40,992 bases of DNA, from contig JADFQO010000026.1 in NCBI GenBank assembly GCA_022561775.1, positions 1-40,992 of the forward strand, in the 5' to 3' direction. Positions 1 to 8,562 of the stretch are shown here, piece after piece (positions within the stretch are counted from its first letter, which is position 1; the number at the start of each line of letters is the position of its first letter). The notes under the pieces were generated by a model. It searched no databases and had not been told where the DNA came from. It was given only the letters and a program-made list of their open reading frames with translations. A program made the translations under genes and the position numbers. This DNA is from Myxococcales bacterium. GTDB lineage: Bacteria; Myxococcota_A; UBA9160; SMWR01.

Positions 1-256
1 GTAGGCGCTGAACTTGTTTGATGAGAGCCTTCACAACGCTCTGAGTGTCTTTTCCCTTGACCTTCACAAGCATCGTGAATCGAGATTGGCGTTCGACTAG
101 TGTTGCGATGTGCGTGTTGTTTGAACCCGCAATCAGATCTCCTTCCCAGTGGCCAGGAACGGCACGGTCTTCGAGTTTCCGTTTCGCCACTCGCTTGTCA
201 TCTGCCACTGGTGACCTCTCTCCCTGGCCGCGAGTACCTGCTGACGCCCGCTGAAA
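1..256 (-). mobile_element. IS30-family transposase fragment, runs off left edge
   Basis: Read on the minus strand, 256 down to 1 is open and encodes the start of the IS30 DDE catalytic domain: residues spelling VPGHWEGDLIAGSNN, then HIATLVERQSRFTMLVKV and KGKDTQSVVKALIKQV. The Asp in EGDLI is the first catalytic acid of the IS30 family DDE triad. The frame meets a TGA at 257-259 and has no helix-turn-helix region upstream, so the N-terminal half is absent or in another frame. The rest lies outside the window. IS30 transposases move their element by cut-and-paste or circle formation; this copy looks 5'-truncated. Family assignment is firm, intactness is not. Confidence 0.85.
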
Positions 257-387
257 TCAGTTGGACGCATTTGAATCTTGAGATTTCCAGCCGATTGTCA
301 CTGAATCGTCGCTGAAACCTCAGAAATCGGTTCCAACTTCCCGTTGCGCTCCATCTCGCGCACGCATGTATGAGCCGGGAGCGGAGG

Positions 388-2274
388 TTACTCGTCTGCC
401 TCCTCTGCAATTGCAGCGAAGCGCGGCATAGGCTGGAAATCAGACGCATCAAGCCCCATCTCCGCTAGACGGGCTCGTAGAATGGGCGTGTCATCGAGGC
501 TGAACGTTAAGTAGTTGCCTACCACAGAATAACTGAGAAGCTGTTGCGAACCGAGCGGTTGGGCGTCGATTTCTCGCGCCAACCGTGCGCGGTTCTTCTC
601 GTCCCCGAGTTGGTGATAGACCCAGAGAAGGCGGTCGTGTCGCGCGAATTGTGCTTCGATCTCTTCGGCGCGACGCCTGGCTTCTTCTTCATCACCGCTC
701 AGCGCGCTTGCCAGGGCTCGGGTGGACTGCGCATAAACCGGATCTTCGAAGATTCCGGTCGAAAACATTCGGGCGGCCGTATCGGGATCTCCGGACAAGG
801 CATATGCCAGGGCCTCCGCCTCAGTGAGGACGGGTGAGTTGCCAGCGATTCGGCGTCCGCGTCGCACTTCCTCGATCGCTTCCGCATACCGTCCGAGCGC
901 CATCAGCCCATACATTGATTCCGCCCAGTACCACACGTCCAGGGGGCTCAGCCGCTGACGATCCCTGACCTGGGCCAGGTAGGATTCCGCATCGCCCAGG
1001 GTCGCTTGAAATACAAACCACGCGCCTTCGTCATTCAAGACCTTGCCCACTCGGTGCAAATCGTCGAGGGCCTCAATCAAAGCAGGCAGACGATGCCAAT
1101 CGCTTGAAAAGACCGTGCGCGTATAATCCATCCCCAACTTGGTGTCCGGGTCGCGGGCAGTCTGGTAGGCATTTTGCATATCGGCCCTGAGACGTTGGAG
1201 CGCCTCTTCCTCTGTCAGGTCCGGAGCCTGCGACTTCGACGCAAATGAGGCTTCGCCACCAGACATGAGAAAATGAGTGTAGGCATCGGCATGCATCAGG
1301 TGCGCAGCGGAATAATCCGGGTCGAGCGCAATTGCCTGTTCTAGCCAGCGATTGGCATCGAAGAGGCTTTCGTAGGTTTGTTCAGCATGTGACGCGTCGT
1401 AAATCGCACGGCCCTTTCGGTAGGCTTCGAATGCCTGGACGTTGCGTGTGCCCGTTCGAAACATCCGGTCGCGCTTATCCTCGTCCAGCACCACGTCGAG
1501 CGCGGCGGCAATTTTCTCAGCGATCTCCTCCTGGACCGCAAATACGTCCTCCGCCGCCCGATCGTAGGTTTCGGACCAGAGGTGAAAGCCGTCAGAAGCG
1601 CGGATCAGCTGGACGGTCACACGTAGTTGGTCGCCGCCGCGCCGCACCGAGCCTTCGACGACATGGGCCACGCCAAGAACCTGGGCGATCTCGCCGATGT
1701 CTCGGTCCTGGCCTTTGAATCGAAAACTCGATGTGCGAGCACTGACCATCAGTTCGGGCAAATGCGCGAGGCTATTTAGGATCTCTTCGGACAGGCCGTC
1801 TGAAAACCACTCGTAGTCACCCGAAGGTGACAGATCCACGAAGGGCAGTACCGCGACCGACTTCTCTCTTGCGACAGATTCTGCTGCAAGATCCTGCTCT
1901 GCGGTGATTTCTGCGGGCGTTGACTCGGCTTGGAACAGAAATTTATCCACAGCGAGGTAAATAACAGCAATTACCAGCAGTCCGATGATCGCGAAGTCGA
2001 ACTTTCGGCCCGTGTGGTGGGTGACGGATTCGCCTGGATCAACCGCTGTTTCCCGTTTGATCCCCTCCGGCGTCAGCTCGAACGCCCAGGCAATCACCAG
2101 GGCGACTGGGAAGCCCATGATCAGAAGAACCGTAACCAGCGTGGTCGTCCAGTCCGGTAGCTGGAGTGTGGGAAAAGCGGTGTGAGCTACTTCGATGAGA
2201 ATCCAAGCCACGATCCCATAGGCTGCACCTACCCGGAAGACGTTGCGGCGCTTGAGTTCGGCGATCAGTGACAT
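388..2274 (-). CDS. TolB-N/TPR inner-membrane protein
   Basis: A 628-residue protein. The N-terminus (LKRRNVFRVGAAYGIVAWI, residues 7-25) is the conserved start of a large group of membrane proteins often annotated as TPR or adenylate-cyclase-associated. Two helices lie near residues 15-65 and a third near 95-112. Residues about 135-270 match the TolB amino-terminal/FlgO-like fold (SVAVLPFVDLSP, SDGLSEEILNSLAHLP, VEGSVRRGGDQLRVTVQLI). The C-terminal half is alpha-helical with TPR-like repeats (ALDPDYSAAHLMHADAY, WYWAESMYGLMALGRYAEA). No cyclase or DNA-binding domain is attached. The family's substrate is unknown; a role in envelope or signalling complexes is inference. It lies downstream of the broken SGNH gene on the same strand, with about 280 bases between them. 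Confidence 0.8.
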   Translation of the reverse strand: MSLIAELKRRNVFRVGAAYGIVAWILIEVAHTAFPTLQLPDWTTTLVTVLLIMGFPVALVIAWAFELTPEGIKRETAVDPGESVTHHTGRKFDFAIIGLLVIAVIYLAVDKFLFQAESTPAEITAEQDLAAESVAREKSVAVLPFVDLSPSGDYEWFSDGLSEEILNSLAHLPELMVSARTSSFRFKGQDRDIGEIAQVLGVAHVVEGSVRRGGDQLRVTVQLIRASDGFHLWSETYDRAAEDVFAVQEEIAEKIAAALDVVLDEDKRDRMFRTGTRNVQAFEAYRKGRAIYDASHAEQTYESLFDANRWLEQAIALDPDYSAAHLMHADAYTHFLMSGGEASFASKSQAPDLTEEEALQRLRADMQNAYQTARDPDTKLGMDYTRTVFSSDWHRLPALIEALDDLHRVGKVLNDEGAWFVFQATLGDAESYLAQVRDRQRLSPLDVWYWAESMYGLMALGRYAEAIEEVRRGRRIAGNSPVLTEAEALAYALSGDPDTAARMFSTGIFEDPVYAQSTRALASALSGDEEEARRRAEEIEAQFARHDRLLWVYHQLGDEKNRARLAREIDAQPLGSQQLLSYSVVGNYLTFSLDDTPILRARLAEMGLDASDFQPMPRFAAIAEEADE

Positions 2275-2552
2275 CTGGCCCGCCCCGGCTGATCCAGGCC
2301 GTTGGGGGCGTATTCTACCCAGATCCCAGCAGGATGGCGCAAACGTGTGTTTTGGGGTCGTTTGGGCCGATCAGCTACGACGCGTTCGGGGATTTCTGGG
2401 AGTGATTGAAGGGCAGAGTGACGGTGGTGACGGTGTTGCGCGGCCTCAATGGGTCTGCGATGAAGCAAAAAGAATCCGAGCCAGAACGCTTTTCAGATCT
2501 CCGTGCGTCGACCCTTTCCTTCGTTCAAGATCACCACAGCTCCTGGGCAAGG

Positions 2553-3820
2553 TCAAGGAAAGTGAGCTCGAGCCGCGGATTGTTTCCGTTCCTCCGGCTC
2601 GCTCCGCAGAGCCTCGAGAGCCCGGCTGGGACGACTCCTCGTGGCCACCCGATCAAGCGCGGCGTCGATGGGGAGATGGGTTCGCACCAGCTCTGCGACC
2701 AGTCGATTCCCGTCCTCGTTGAAATGGCCTATGCATCGTTCCGGGCGAGTCAAGATCGTGCAGATCTCGTCCATCCCCAAACGGTCGGCCAAGAGCGGAG
2801 TGAGGTTCAGGTAGGGAAACCCATTGCGGTCGAACTCGTCGAGTAGCGGTTGAGTGGCCGAGCGGCCAGTTGCCGCGAAGTATCGGTAGGAGCTCGGCGT
2901 CGGGAAGAGGACGATGAAGCAGGTCTTGTCACGCGCCGTGCATCCTCTGAGGAAGCGAGCAACGATACCCACCGTTACCTGTCGTGCCTTGGAAGGATGA
3001 TCCCTCTCCATGAAATTTCGCCAGCTCGGTTCGTCACGCAGCCAATTTCTGACCTGGCGATGAAACAGTGCGAGCTTGAGCATGACGACGTGTAGGGGAA
3101 CTTCAGGGGCACGGGGCCAAGACGAGTTCCGGGTAGGAAAGCCTCGTGAGGCAACAGTTGGCCAGGGTTGCTTGCCAGGAGAGCCAACTCCTCGAACGTG
3201 GGTTTCGGCAACGGCACGAGCCGCAGATCGTTTCCAGCGAGAACAAATCTTGGCTTGAATCCCAGGACGCTCCGCATGTCTAGGAGATAGCGGTACTGGT
3301 TGATATTGCGCAACACGTTATGTGGGATGATTCCCAGGATCGATACGCGCGCGACATCCGATTCATTGGACTCGAAGCGCAAAAGCGCCTGGTCTGTGCC
3401 ATACCCGCCGACCCCGAAGTTGCCGACTCGGCATCCGAGTGACTCGGCGAGGAGATTACCCCATGCAGCCTCGTGTGCGACCTCGGATGCGTAGGTGAAG
3501 GAATCACCGTATAGAGTCATGCATTCCTTCCCTGGATTCGCGAAGGCGGGTATCGGGCGGGAACCGGAGGCGTCGTAGCCATCGCTGTTCAGGGCATCCG
3601 TCGTCGGCCACCCGACGACCGGGTCACGCACCTTCACGTAGTTCTCCCAAGCCGCGCGGCTGACGGTCGGAGGAGTGTACAGCAGAAACGGCGCCCGACT
3701 CTTCAGAAAGAAGCAAGACGCGGCTGACCCCAGTTCAACGGTCACCGCGACGATCCCAAGGAGCAGCGCGCTGCCCACGATTCTTACGGAGCACTTCACC
3801 GGACGGTGATGTCCGCGCAT
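2553..3820 (-). pseudogene. SGNH-like hydrolase, frameshifted
   Basis: Two consecutive minus-strand reading frames together make one protein. The upstream part (from 3820) begins with a membrane anchor (residues 12-35) and holds LYGDSFTYASEVAH, the GDS block I of SGNH hydrolases, followed by NFGVGGYGTDQALLRF. The downstream part (read to 2553) has GHFNEDGNRLVAEL, the block V His region. The frames swap near 3085: inserting one base after the codons for FPY restores HVVMLKLALF. The product would be a membrane-anchored esterase or acyl-modifying enzyme of the type found with polysaccharide O-acylation. Either the gene is dead or the consensus lacks one base. There is no active-site loss other than the frameshift. 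Confidence 0.75.
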
Positions 3821-4079
3821 GGATCCAACGAACCTCTAGGCTTTGAAGTCGTTCATCTAGTTTCTTAGGGCGAAGCAGATTTGTCAAGCCTGCCATGTCG
3901 AGAAGGTAGTCTGTAAGTGATCTGTCCGGTGGTTGTAGCGATTGGGTGATACGCGGAATTAAACTGAAAGAAGAATAGTCTTTCGGATGTGTTTAACGGT
4001 TGGTCAACGGTTCAGATCTATTACGCTTAAATAACACAGATTCTCCTAACCGCGCGATCTACTCGGATATATTGAGAGT
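3821..4079. other. AT-richer stretch with no gene
   Basis: No credible coding sequence on either strand. Base composition is clearly lower in GC than in the rest of the window. A TTGACA-like hexamer for the leftward SGNH gene lies at 3882-3887 (minus strand), but no convincing -10 follows, so no promoter is called. Confidence 0.5.
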
Positions 4080-4110
4080 GGGAGGGGGCAAAAGAGGGGT
4101 ACCCCCTCCC
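4080..4110 (+). terminator. G/C inverted repeat, terminator-like
   Basis: GGGAGGGGG at 4080-4088 pairs perfectly with CCCCCTCCC at 4102-4110 across a 13-base loop. The loop side also contains the palindrome GGGGTACCCC. A run of six T follows at 4127-4132, 16 bases after the stem, farther than in a standard intrinsic terminator. No gene ends just upstream on this strand, so it could instead be an element end or a structured remnant. Confidence 0.35.
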
Positions 4111-4298
4111 ATCCTGTTTGAACGGGTTTTTTATTTCAGCACGTTTTGAAGGGATTTGTCTCAAAACACTACCTCGCGTCGTCGTCAGACCTCTTCAGAC
4201 GCTCTCCAAGGTCCTCCATCGTACGTAAACATGCGTACCCATACTTCACCACCATCACTTCCTTCGAATAGTGCAGCTCACACCAAGGAAGGAGGTAG

Positions 4299-4562
4299 GG
4301 TGGAAAAGGAGGTAATTTCGTCGAGCGTGATTGTGTCGTTGGTGCAGTCGTAGCGCCGCGAAACCACTCCCTTCTCGACGCCTGGGTGATGCCGAGGCTC
4401 TTGTTGAATCCGGCTTCCACCGGATACGAGATCAAGATCAGCCGTAGCGACTTCCTCGGGGACAAGAAGTGGTCAGGCTCCCTTCCCCTCTGCAACCTCC
4501 CCTACTTCGGATGGTGGGGGTCGTGGAGAGCTGGTTGCAGTAAAAATTGCAGTAAAACCTAG
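4299..4562 (+). pseudogene. Remnant of MmcB-like PD-(D/E)XK nuclease
   Basis: This frame is open after a TAG at 4296 and ends at 4562 but has no usable start. Residues from 4362 onward read LLDAWVMP, then TGYEIKISRSDFLGDKKW and LPLCNLPYFG. The pattern [G][YF]E[IV]K[VI]SRSDFLxDxKW followed by Y/LxxCNxxYF is the core of MmcB-family (DUF8026-like, VRR/PD-(D/E)XK-fold) proteins, where the Glu and Lys of the EIK strand are catalytic-type residues. After YFG the match stops. The N-terminal part and the C-terminus are lost, so this is a decayed fragment, probably of phage or plasmid origin given its place next to the tRNA. The family call comes from motif memory only. Confidence 0.45.
4535..4557 (+). 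repeat. Two direct copies of TTGCAGTAAAA next to tRNA-Phe
   Basis: TTGCAGTAAAA occurs at 4535-4545 and 4547-4557, one base apart, with a weaker third copy (CTGCAGTTAA) at about 4569-4578. They lie 70-90 bases beyond the tRNA-Phe 3' end in an AT-rich stretch. Short direct repeats in such a place can be arm-type integrase or excisionase sites; that reading is inference. Confidence 0.45.
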
Positions 4563-4624
4563 ATTTCTGCAGTTAATGAGAAAGGCGACAATGTTAAATT
4601 GCTAATTATATCAATGACTTATGT

Positions 4625-4700
4625 TGGTGGCCCAGGGCAGAATCGAACTGCCGACACCTTGATTTTCAGTCAAGTGCTCTACCGACTGAGCTACCGGGCC
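4625..4700 (-). tRNA. tRNA-Phe (GAA)
   Basis: The minus strand folds into a full cloverleaf. The acceptor stem GGCCCGG pairs with CTGGGCC (one G-U). The D arm is GCTC/GAGC. The anticodon stem CTTGA/TCAAG closes the loop CTGAAAA with anticodon GAA. A five-base variable loop and the T arm GGCAG-TTCGATT-CTGCC follow. Discriminator A and an encoded CCA complete 76 nt. The 3' end faces the lower coordinates, toward the decayed segment at 1-4.6 kb, the side on which tRNA-targeting elements insert. Confidence 0.97.
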
Positions 4701-4890
4701 ACCGGGCGGCCAATTTAGCCGGTCGCTCTGGCGTGGGCTAGCGGGGGCTGGGAATTGGGGCGCGCTCGCTGCCGGGGCGCCCTGGCGAATCGGGCGCTGC
4801 CCCCGCGGCTGCGGTCGCCAGCCGCGGATGGGCCCGATTCGGGCTCTCGCGGGCTCCAGACGCCCTCTGGGCCCGGCCTCGACCAACGCG

Positions 4891-4917
4891 CTCAAGTGAC
4901 ACCGCGCGGGCTCCGAT
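4891..4917 (+). promoter_or_regulatory. FliA-like promoter motif ahead of first seven-helix gene
   Basis: CTCAAGT (4891-4897), 15 bases, then CCGAT (4913-4917), 91 bases before the start codon at 5009. The same heptamer, spacer length and pentamer stand before all four paralogs. The sigma-28 consensus TAAAGTTT-N11-GCCGATAA is similar; here the spacer is one base longer. The rest of 4701-5008 holds no gene. Confidence 0.6.
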
Positions 4918-5008
4918 CGGACCTGAAGGCCGGTCCGGTCTTGCCCCGCATCCCGCGGGCCTCGGGCCTGGCGGGGGAGCGGCCCCAACAGGGAGTGGCC
5001 CAGAAAGA

Positions 5009-5797
5009 ATGGACGCGAGCACGCCTGTCGGACAGTGGATCTCGGACCTCGTCTATCTGAGCGGAGACGGGATCGCGTGCTTCGCCTATCTCTTTGTGGG
5101 CGTGCGCCTCTACCGGCTCAGCCGGCGCACCGGTCAGCTACCCGAGTTTCTGATCGCAGCGTGCTTCCTGCTCTGGGTGCTCTCCTATGCGTTCTACGAC
5201 ATCCCCTATGCGATCGTTGCATCGGAGGAGCTGGTTCCGGCCGTCTGTTCCTACGGCTCGCTGGTCACGCTCGTGTTGGGAAACGTCGCCTTTGCGCTCT
5301 TCATCCGCTCGGTGTTTCGGCCCGATGCGCGCTGGGCGACGTGGTTGGTGGCTGCGATCGCGGTCAGTAACTTCGCGGGTCTCGCGGGCATGGGATGGAT
5401 CGGCGACTGGGAGGGCATCAATCCGCTCTCCAATTCCTGGTATTGGATGGAGTTCTTCGGAAGTTTCGCGCCGTCCAGCTGGATGGGCGCGGAAGGGCTC
5501 GCCCAATATTTCAAGGCCCGCCGCCGCCTGAAGCTCGGGCTCTGCGAGCCGATGGCCTGCAACCGCTTCCTGCTCTGGGCAATCGCAGGCGCACTCTGGG
5601 TGATCCTCGAAGGAATCCTCACCGCGAACGATGTGGTCAACGCGCTCACGGGTGAGTGGTCCGAGCTGCTGGGCTTCGGGGTCGCGCTCTTCGAGGTCTT
5701 CCCGGTCACGATCATCTGGTTCGTATTCTTCCCGCCGGCCTTCTACTGCCGCTGGGTCGAAGGCAGCGGAAAGCCCGCGGACGCAGCCCTCAAGTAA
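5009..5797 (+). CDS. Seven-helix membrane protein, paralog 1
   Basis: 262 residues, not a family I can name. Seven hydrophobic segments lie at about 17-37, 47-69, 81-103, 108-131, 144-168, 182-208 and 219-246. Shared with the three paralogs in this window are: a loop LYxLSRRTxQxPE after helix 1, YDIPY at the end of helix 2, GN in helix 3, GDWE after helix 4, EGLAxY in helix 5, a loop RLKxGLCxPxxC before helix 6, a buried Glu in helix 6 (LE) and another in helix 7 (E, then P two residues on). The conserved acidic residues inside helices and the paired cysteines suggest ligand or cofactor binding or signalling; this is inference. Followed after 95 bases by paralog 2. The start is the first Met before helix 1. 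Confidence 0.85.
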   Translation: MDASTPVGQWISDLVYLSGDGIACFAYLFVGVRLYRLSRRTGQLPEFLIAACFLLWVLSYAFYDIPYAIVASEELVPAVCSYGSLVTLVLGNVAFALFIRSVFRPDARWATWLVAAIAVSNFAGLAGMGWIGDWEGINPLSNSWYWMEFFGSFAPSSWMGAEGLAQYFKARRRLKLGLCEPMACNRFLLWAIAGALWVILEGILTANDVVNALTGEWSELLGFGVALFEVFPVTIIWFVFFPPAFYCRWVEGSGKPADAALK

Positions 5798-5815
5798 CCG
5801 CTCGCGGGATCCGAT
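5789..5815 (+). promoter_or_regulatory. FliA-like promoter motif ahead of second seven-helix gene
   Basis: CTCAAGT at 5789-5795 overlaps the end of paralog 1, including the first T of its TAA stop codon; 15 bases later comes CCGAT (5811-5815), 77 bases before the start at 5893. The motif is kept although it must share bases with coding sequence, which argues that paralog 2 is transcribed from its own promoter. Confidence 0.6.
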
Positions 5816-5892
5816 TGCCCCCGAGAGCCGACTTGATTTAGCCCCACGCGCCGCGGGTTCCCGGTCCGGCTCTGGAGAGGCACCCAAAAAGG

Positions 5893-6690
5893 ATGGACGC
5901 GAGCATGCCTGTCGAAAAGTTGATCTCGGACCTCGTCTATCTTGGCGGAGACGGGATCGCGTGCCTCGCCTATCTCTATGTGGGCGTGCACCTCTACCGG
6001 CTCAGCCGGCGCACCGGCCAGCTACCGGAGTTCCTGATCGCAGCGTGCTTCCTGTTCTGGATGCTCTCCTATGTGTTCTATGACATCCCTTATGCGATCG
6101 TTGAATCGGACGAGCTGGTTCCGGCCGTCTGTTCCTACGGCTCGCTGATCGTGCTCGCGTTGGGAAACGTCGCCTTTTCGCTCTTCATCCGCACGGTGTT
6201 TCGGCGCGATGCGCGCTGGGCGACGTGGTTGGTGGCTGCGATCGTCATCAGCCTCGTCGTGGGCCTCGCGGGCACGGCGTGGATCGGTGACTGGGAGGGC
6301 ATCAACCCGCTCGCCAATCCCTGGTACTGGCTCGACTATTTCGGAAGTTTCGCGCCGCCCACCTGGATGGCCGCGGAAGGGCTCGCCCAATATCTCAAGG
6401 CCCGCCGCCGCCTGAAGCTCGGGCTCTGCGAGCCGATGGCCTGCAACCGCTTCCTGCTCTGGGCAATCGCAGGCGCACTCTGGGTGATCCTCGAAGGGAT
6501 CCTCACCGCGAACGATTTTGTCAACGCGCTCACCGGTGAGTGGTCGCTGCTGCTGGACTTCGGGGTCGCGCTCTTCGAGGTCGCCCCGGTCACGATCATC
6601 TGGTTCGTATTCTTCCCACCGGCCTTCTACTGCCGCTGGGTCGAGCGCCGCGGGAAGCCGGCGCCCGCAGGGCCGTCGACGGTCGACTAA
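5893..6690 (+). CDS. Seven-helix membrane protein, paralog 2
   Basis: 265 residues with the same seven segments and signature positions as paralog 1 (LYRLSRRTGQLPEF, YDIPYAIV, WIGDWEGINPL, EGLAQYLKARRRLKLGLC, EPMACNRFLLW). The two genes share a 102-base stretch without a mismatch (5512-5613 and 6396-6497) and long near-identical blocks elsewhere, so they arose by recent tandem duplication or are kept alike by gene conversion. Differences concentrate in helix 4 and the loop before helix 5. The gene ends 7 bases before the end of the convergent amidohydrolase gene. Function unknown. Confidence 0.85.
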   Translation: MDASMPVEKLISDLVYLGGDGIACLAYLYVGVHLYRLSRRTGQLPEFLIAACFLFWMLSYVFYDIPYAIVESDELVPAVCSYGSLIVLALGNVAFSLFIRTVFRRDARWATWLVAAIVISLVVGLAGTAWIGDWEGINPLANPWYWLDYFGSFAPPTWMAAEGLAQYLKARRRLKLGLCEPMACNRFLLWAIAGALWVILEGILTANDFVNALTGEWSLLLDFGVALFEVAPVTIIWFVFFPPAFYCRWVERRGKPAPAGPSTVD

Positions 6691-6697
6691 ACCACCC

Positions 6698-8440
6698 TCA
6701 GGGCAGCCGCCCGTGAATCACCTCGCCTTCCATCAGCACCGCTACGGGTGTGGCTTCGCCAATCTCGTAACGGTCGATTTCAAACAGGTTGCGGTCGAGC
6801 ACGACGAGGTCGGCGAGTTTGCCGACTTCGATCGAGCCGATGTCCTCGTTCATGCGCAGCTGGGTGGCGCCGCCAACGGTATAGCCCCGGATGAGCTCCT
6901 CGAGCGACAGGCGGTCGGCGATGGGCTCGCGGATGGTGGCGTTGGGCCCGTCGGGTGGGTACTGCCGGTTGTGGGCGGTCTGCATGCCCAGGTAGGGGTT
7001 GGCTTCTTCGATGCCTTCGAGCGCGGTGGTGTCGCTCGAGAAGGTCACGGTCGCGCCGTGATCGAGCAGCGGTCGGATCAGGAAGGATCTCGCGTGACGC
7101 GGGCCGAGCGTGGCGCGGGTGAGATCGTCCTCCCAATACGCGTGCCAGGCGGGCGTGAAGTTGGCGAACACGCCGAGCTCGCGAAAGCGCGGGTAGTCGG
7201 CGGGGTCGATGATCTCGAGGTGCGTGAGGGTGACGCGGGTGTAGAGCGGTTCGTCAAGCGATGCTTGCGCGCGCTCCACGGCGTTGAGCGCGACCCGGAT
7301 CGCGCGGTCTCCCACGCAGTGCAGGTGCAGATCGAGCCTGGCTTGATGGAGTTTGAGGATGAACGCGGTGAGCGCGTCTTCGTCGATCAGCGTGTTGCCG
7401 CGGTTGCCGGGGTCGTCGCTGTAGGGCTCGAGCACGGCGCCGGTTCTGATTTCGTGGGTTCCGTCGAAGTGGATCTTGATCGTGTTGAACCGGAGTCGGT
7501 CGCCCGCGTAGCGGCGGCGCATGCGCATCAGTTCGTCGATCGCGCCGGGCACCTGCTCGGGCACGTAGATGTGGTAGACGCCTTCGTAGCGGACCGGCAG
7601 CCGCCCGCTTCGATCGAGTTCTGCGAGCAGCGGCGTGACCTCTTCGGCGTACCAGCGGTTGCCGCCGTCCATCAGCGTCGTGACGCCGAGGCTCGAGAGG
7701 TAGGTGAGGAAGTGCGCGATGCCGGCGCGGTTGGCTTCCAGGTCGGCCTCGAGAAACCGCGCGAGGTACGGCGCGAACGCCCATTCCGTGGTCCAGCCCG
7801 TGAGCTCGCCGTCGGGATCGCGCGCGAACCGGGCGAGATCGGGAACCGCGTCGGGTGTATTGCGATCGAGGCCCATGAGTTCGAGCGCGCGCGAGTTGAA
7901 CCAGCGGCTGTGGCCCATGTTGCCCACGAGGTAGACCGGGCGATCCGGCACGATGCGGTCGAGGTCGCGCTTGTGGGGGCCGGCCTTTCCGTAGCTCCCG
8001 ACCGGAAAGCCGCTCATCACGATCCAGTCGAGCTCCGGGTGGGCATTCGCGTACGCGGCGATCTCAGCGAGCACTTCCTCATGGTCGGTTGCCGTGATCT
8101 CGGCCCATTTGTCGCCGTAGTGCCCCATGTTGCCCGGGTGGGTGTGCGCGTCGACGAGCCCCGGAATCGCAAGCCTGCCGCCGAGCTCGCTGACGCGGGT
8201 GCGCGCGCCGACGAAGCGCTGCACGCCCGCATCGTCTCCGACGTAGACGAACCGACCGTCCCGGATCGCTGTGGCCTGCGCCCAGGGTTGGCGGTCGTCC
8301 ACCGTGAAGATTCGGCCCCCGTGCAGCACGAGGTCTGCGTCGGAGCGCGCTGCGTCCGCCGCGTCTCTGCCTTGTTCGGATCCACACGCGGTCAGCAGCG
8401 CGATCGTCAGTAAGGCTGTACCCATCGAACGTCGTGACAT
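6698..8440 (-). CDS. Lipoprotein amidohydrolase, YtcJ-like
   Basis: A 580-residue member of the amidohydrolase_3 group (YtcJ-like metal-dependent hydrolases). It begins with a lipoprotein signal (TIALLTACGS, lipobox LLTAC), so it should sit outside the cytoplasm on a membrane. The start at 8440 is chosen because AGGAGG lies four bases before this ATG; an in-frame ATG 46 codons upstream lacks such a site and would bury the signal peptide. Metal-site landmarks are in the usual order: GLVDAHTHPG, KIHFDGT, LHLHCVGDRA, LTHLEI and FSSDTT, followed by the typical C-terminus IGSIEVGKLADLVVLDRNLF. Relatives hydrolyse amides, carbamates or exocyclic amines; the substrate cannot be read from sequence. 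It sits between the two seven-helix pairs, on the opposite strand. Confidence 0.88.
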   Translation of the reverse strand: MSRRSMGTALLTIALLTACGSEQGRDAADAARSDADLVLHGGRIFTVDDRQPWAQATAIRDGRFVYVGDDAGVQRFVGARTRVSELGGRLAIPGLVDAHTHPGNMGHYGDKWAEITATDHEEVLAEIAAYANAHPELDWIVMSGFPVGSYGKAGPHKRDLDRIVPDRPVYLVGNMGHSRWFNSRALELMGLDRNTPDAVPDLARFARDPDGELTGWTTEWAFAPYLARFLEADLEANRAGIAHFLTYLSSLGVTTLMDGGNRWYAEEVTPLLAELDRSGRLPVRYEGVYHIYVPEQVPGAIDELMRMRRRYAGDRLRFNTIKIHFDGTHEIRTGAVLEPYSDDPGNRGNTLIDEDALTAFILKLHQARLDLHLHCVGDRAIRVALNAVERAQASLDEPLYTRVTLTHLEIIDPADYPRFRELGVFANFTPAWHAYWEDDLTRATLGPRHARSFLIRPLLDHGATVTFSSDTTALEGIEEANPYLGMQTAHNRQYPPDGPNATIREPIADRLSLEELIRGYTVGGATQLRMNEDIGSIEVGKLADLVVLDRNLFEIDRYEIGEATPVAVLMEGEVIHGRLP

Positions 8441-8562
8441 GGATCCTCCTGCGCGCCGACTTGCCGGTGGTTGGCACGAGTCTACGTCGTTCTCGGGCTT
8501 GCCAGAAACCCCGCTTTGATCTGGCATGGCCAGCAGGGCGAAGACGACCAGCGCTCGTCGGC

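Noticed and set aside
4611-4988. Minus-strand open frame containing GPVAQSVEHLTENQGVGSS
   Set aside because: This peptide is the conceptual translation of the tRNA-Phe gene, a well-known false protein.
6518-8413. Plus-strand open frame (631 codons) opposite the amidohydrolase
   Set aside because: Antisense of a well-supported enzyme, with Val/Glu/Arg-rich low-information sequence.
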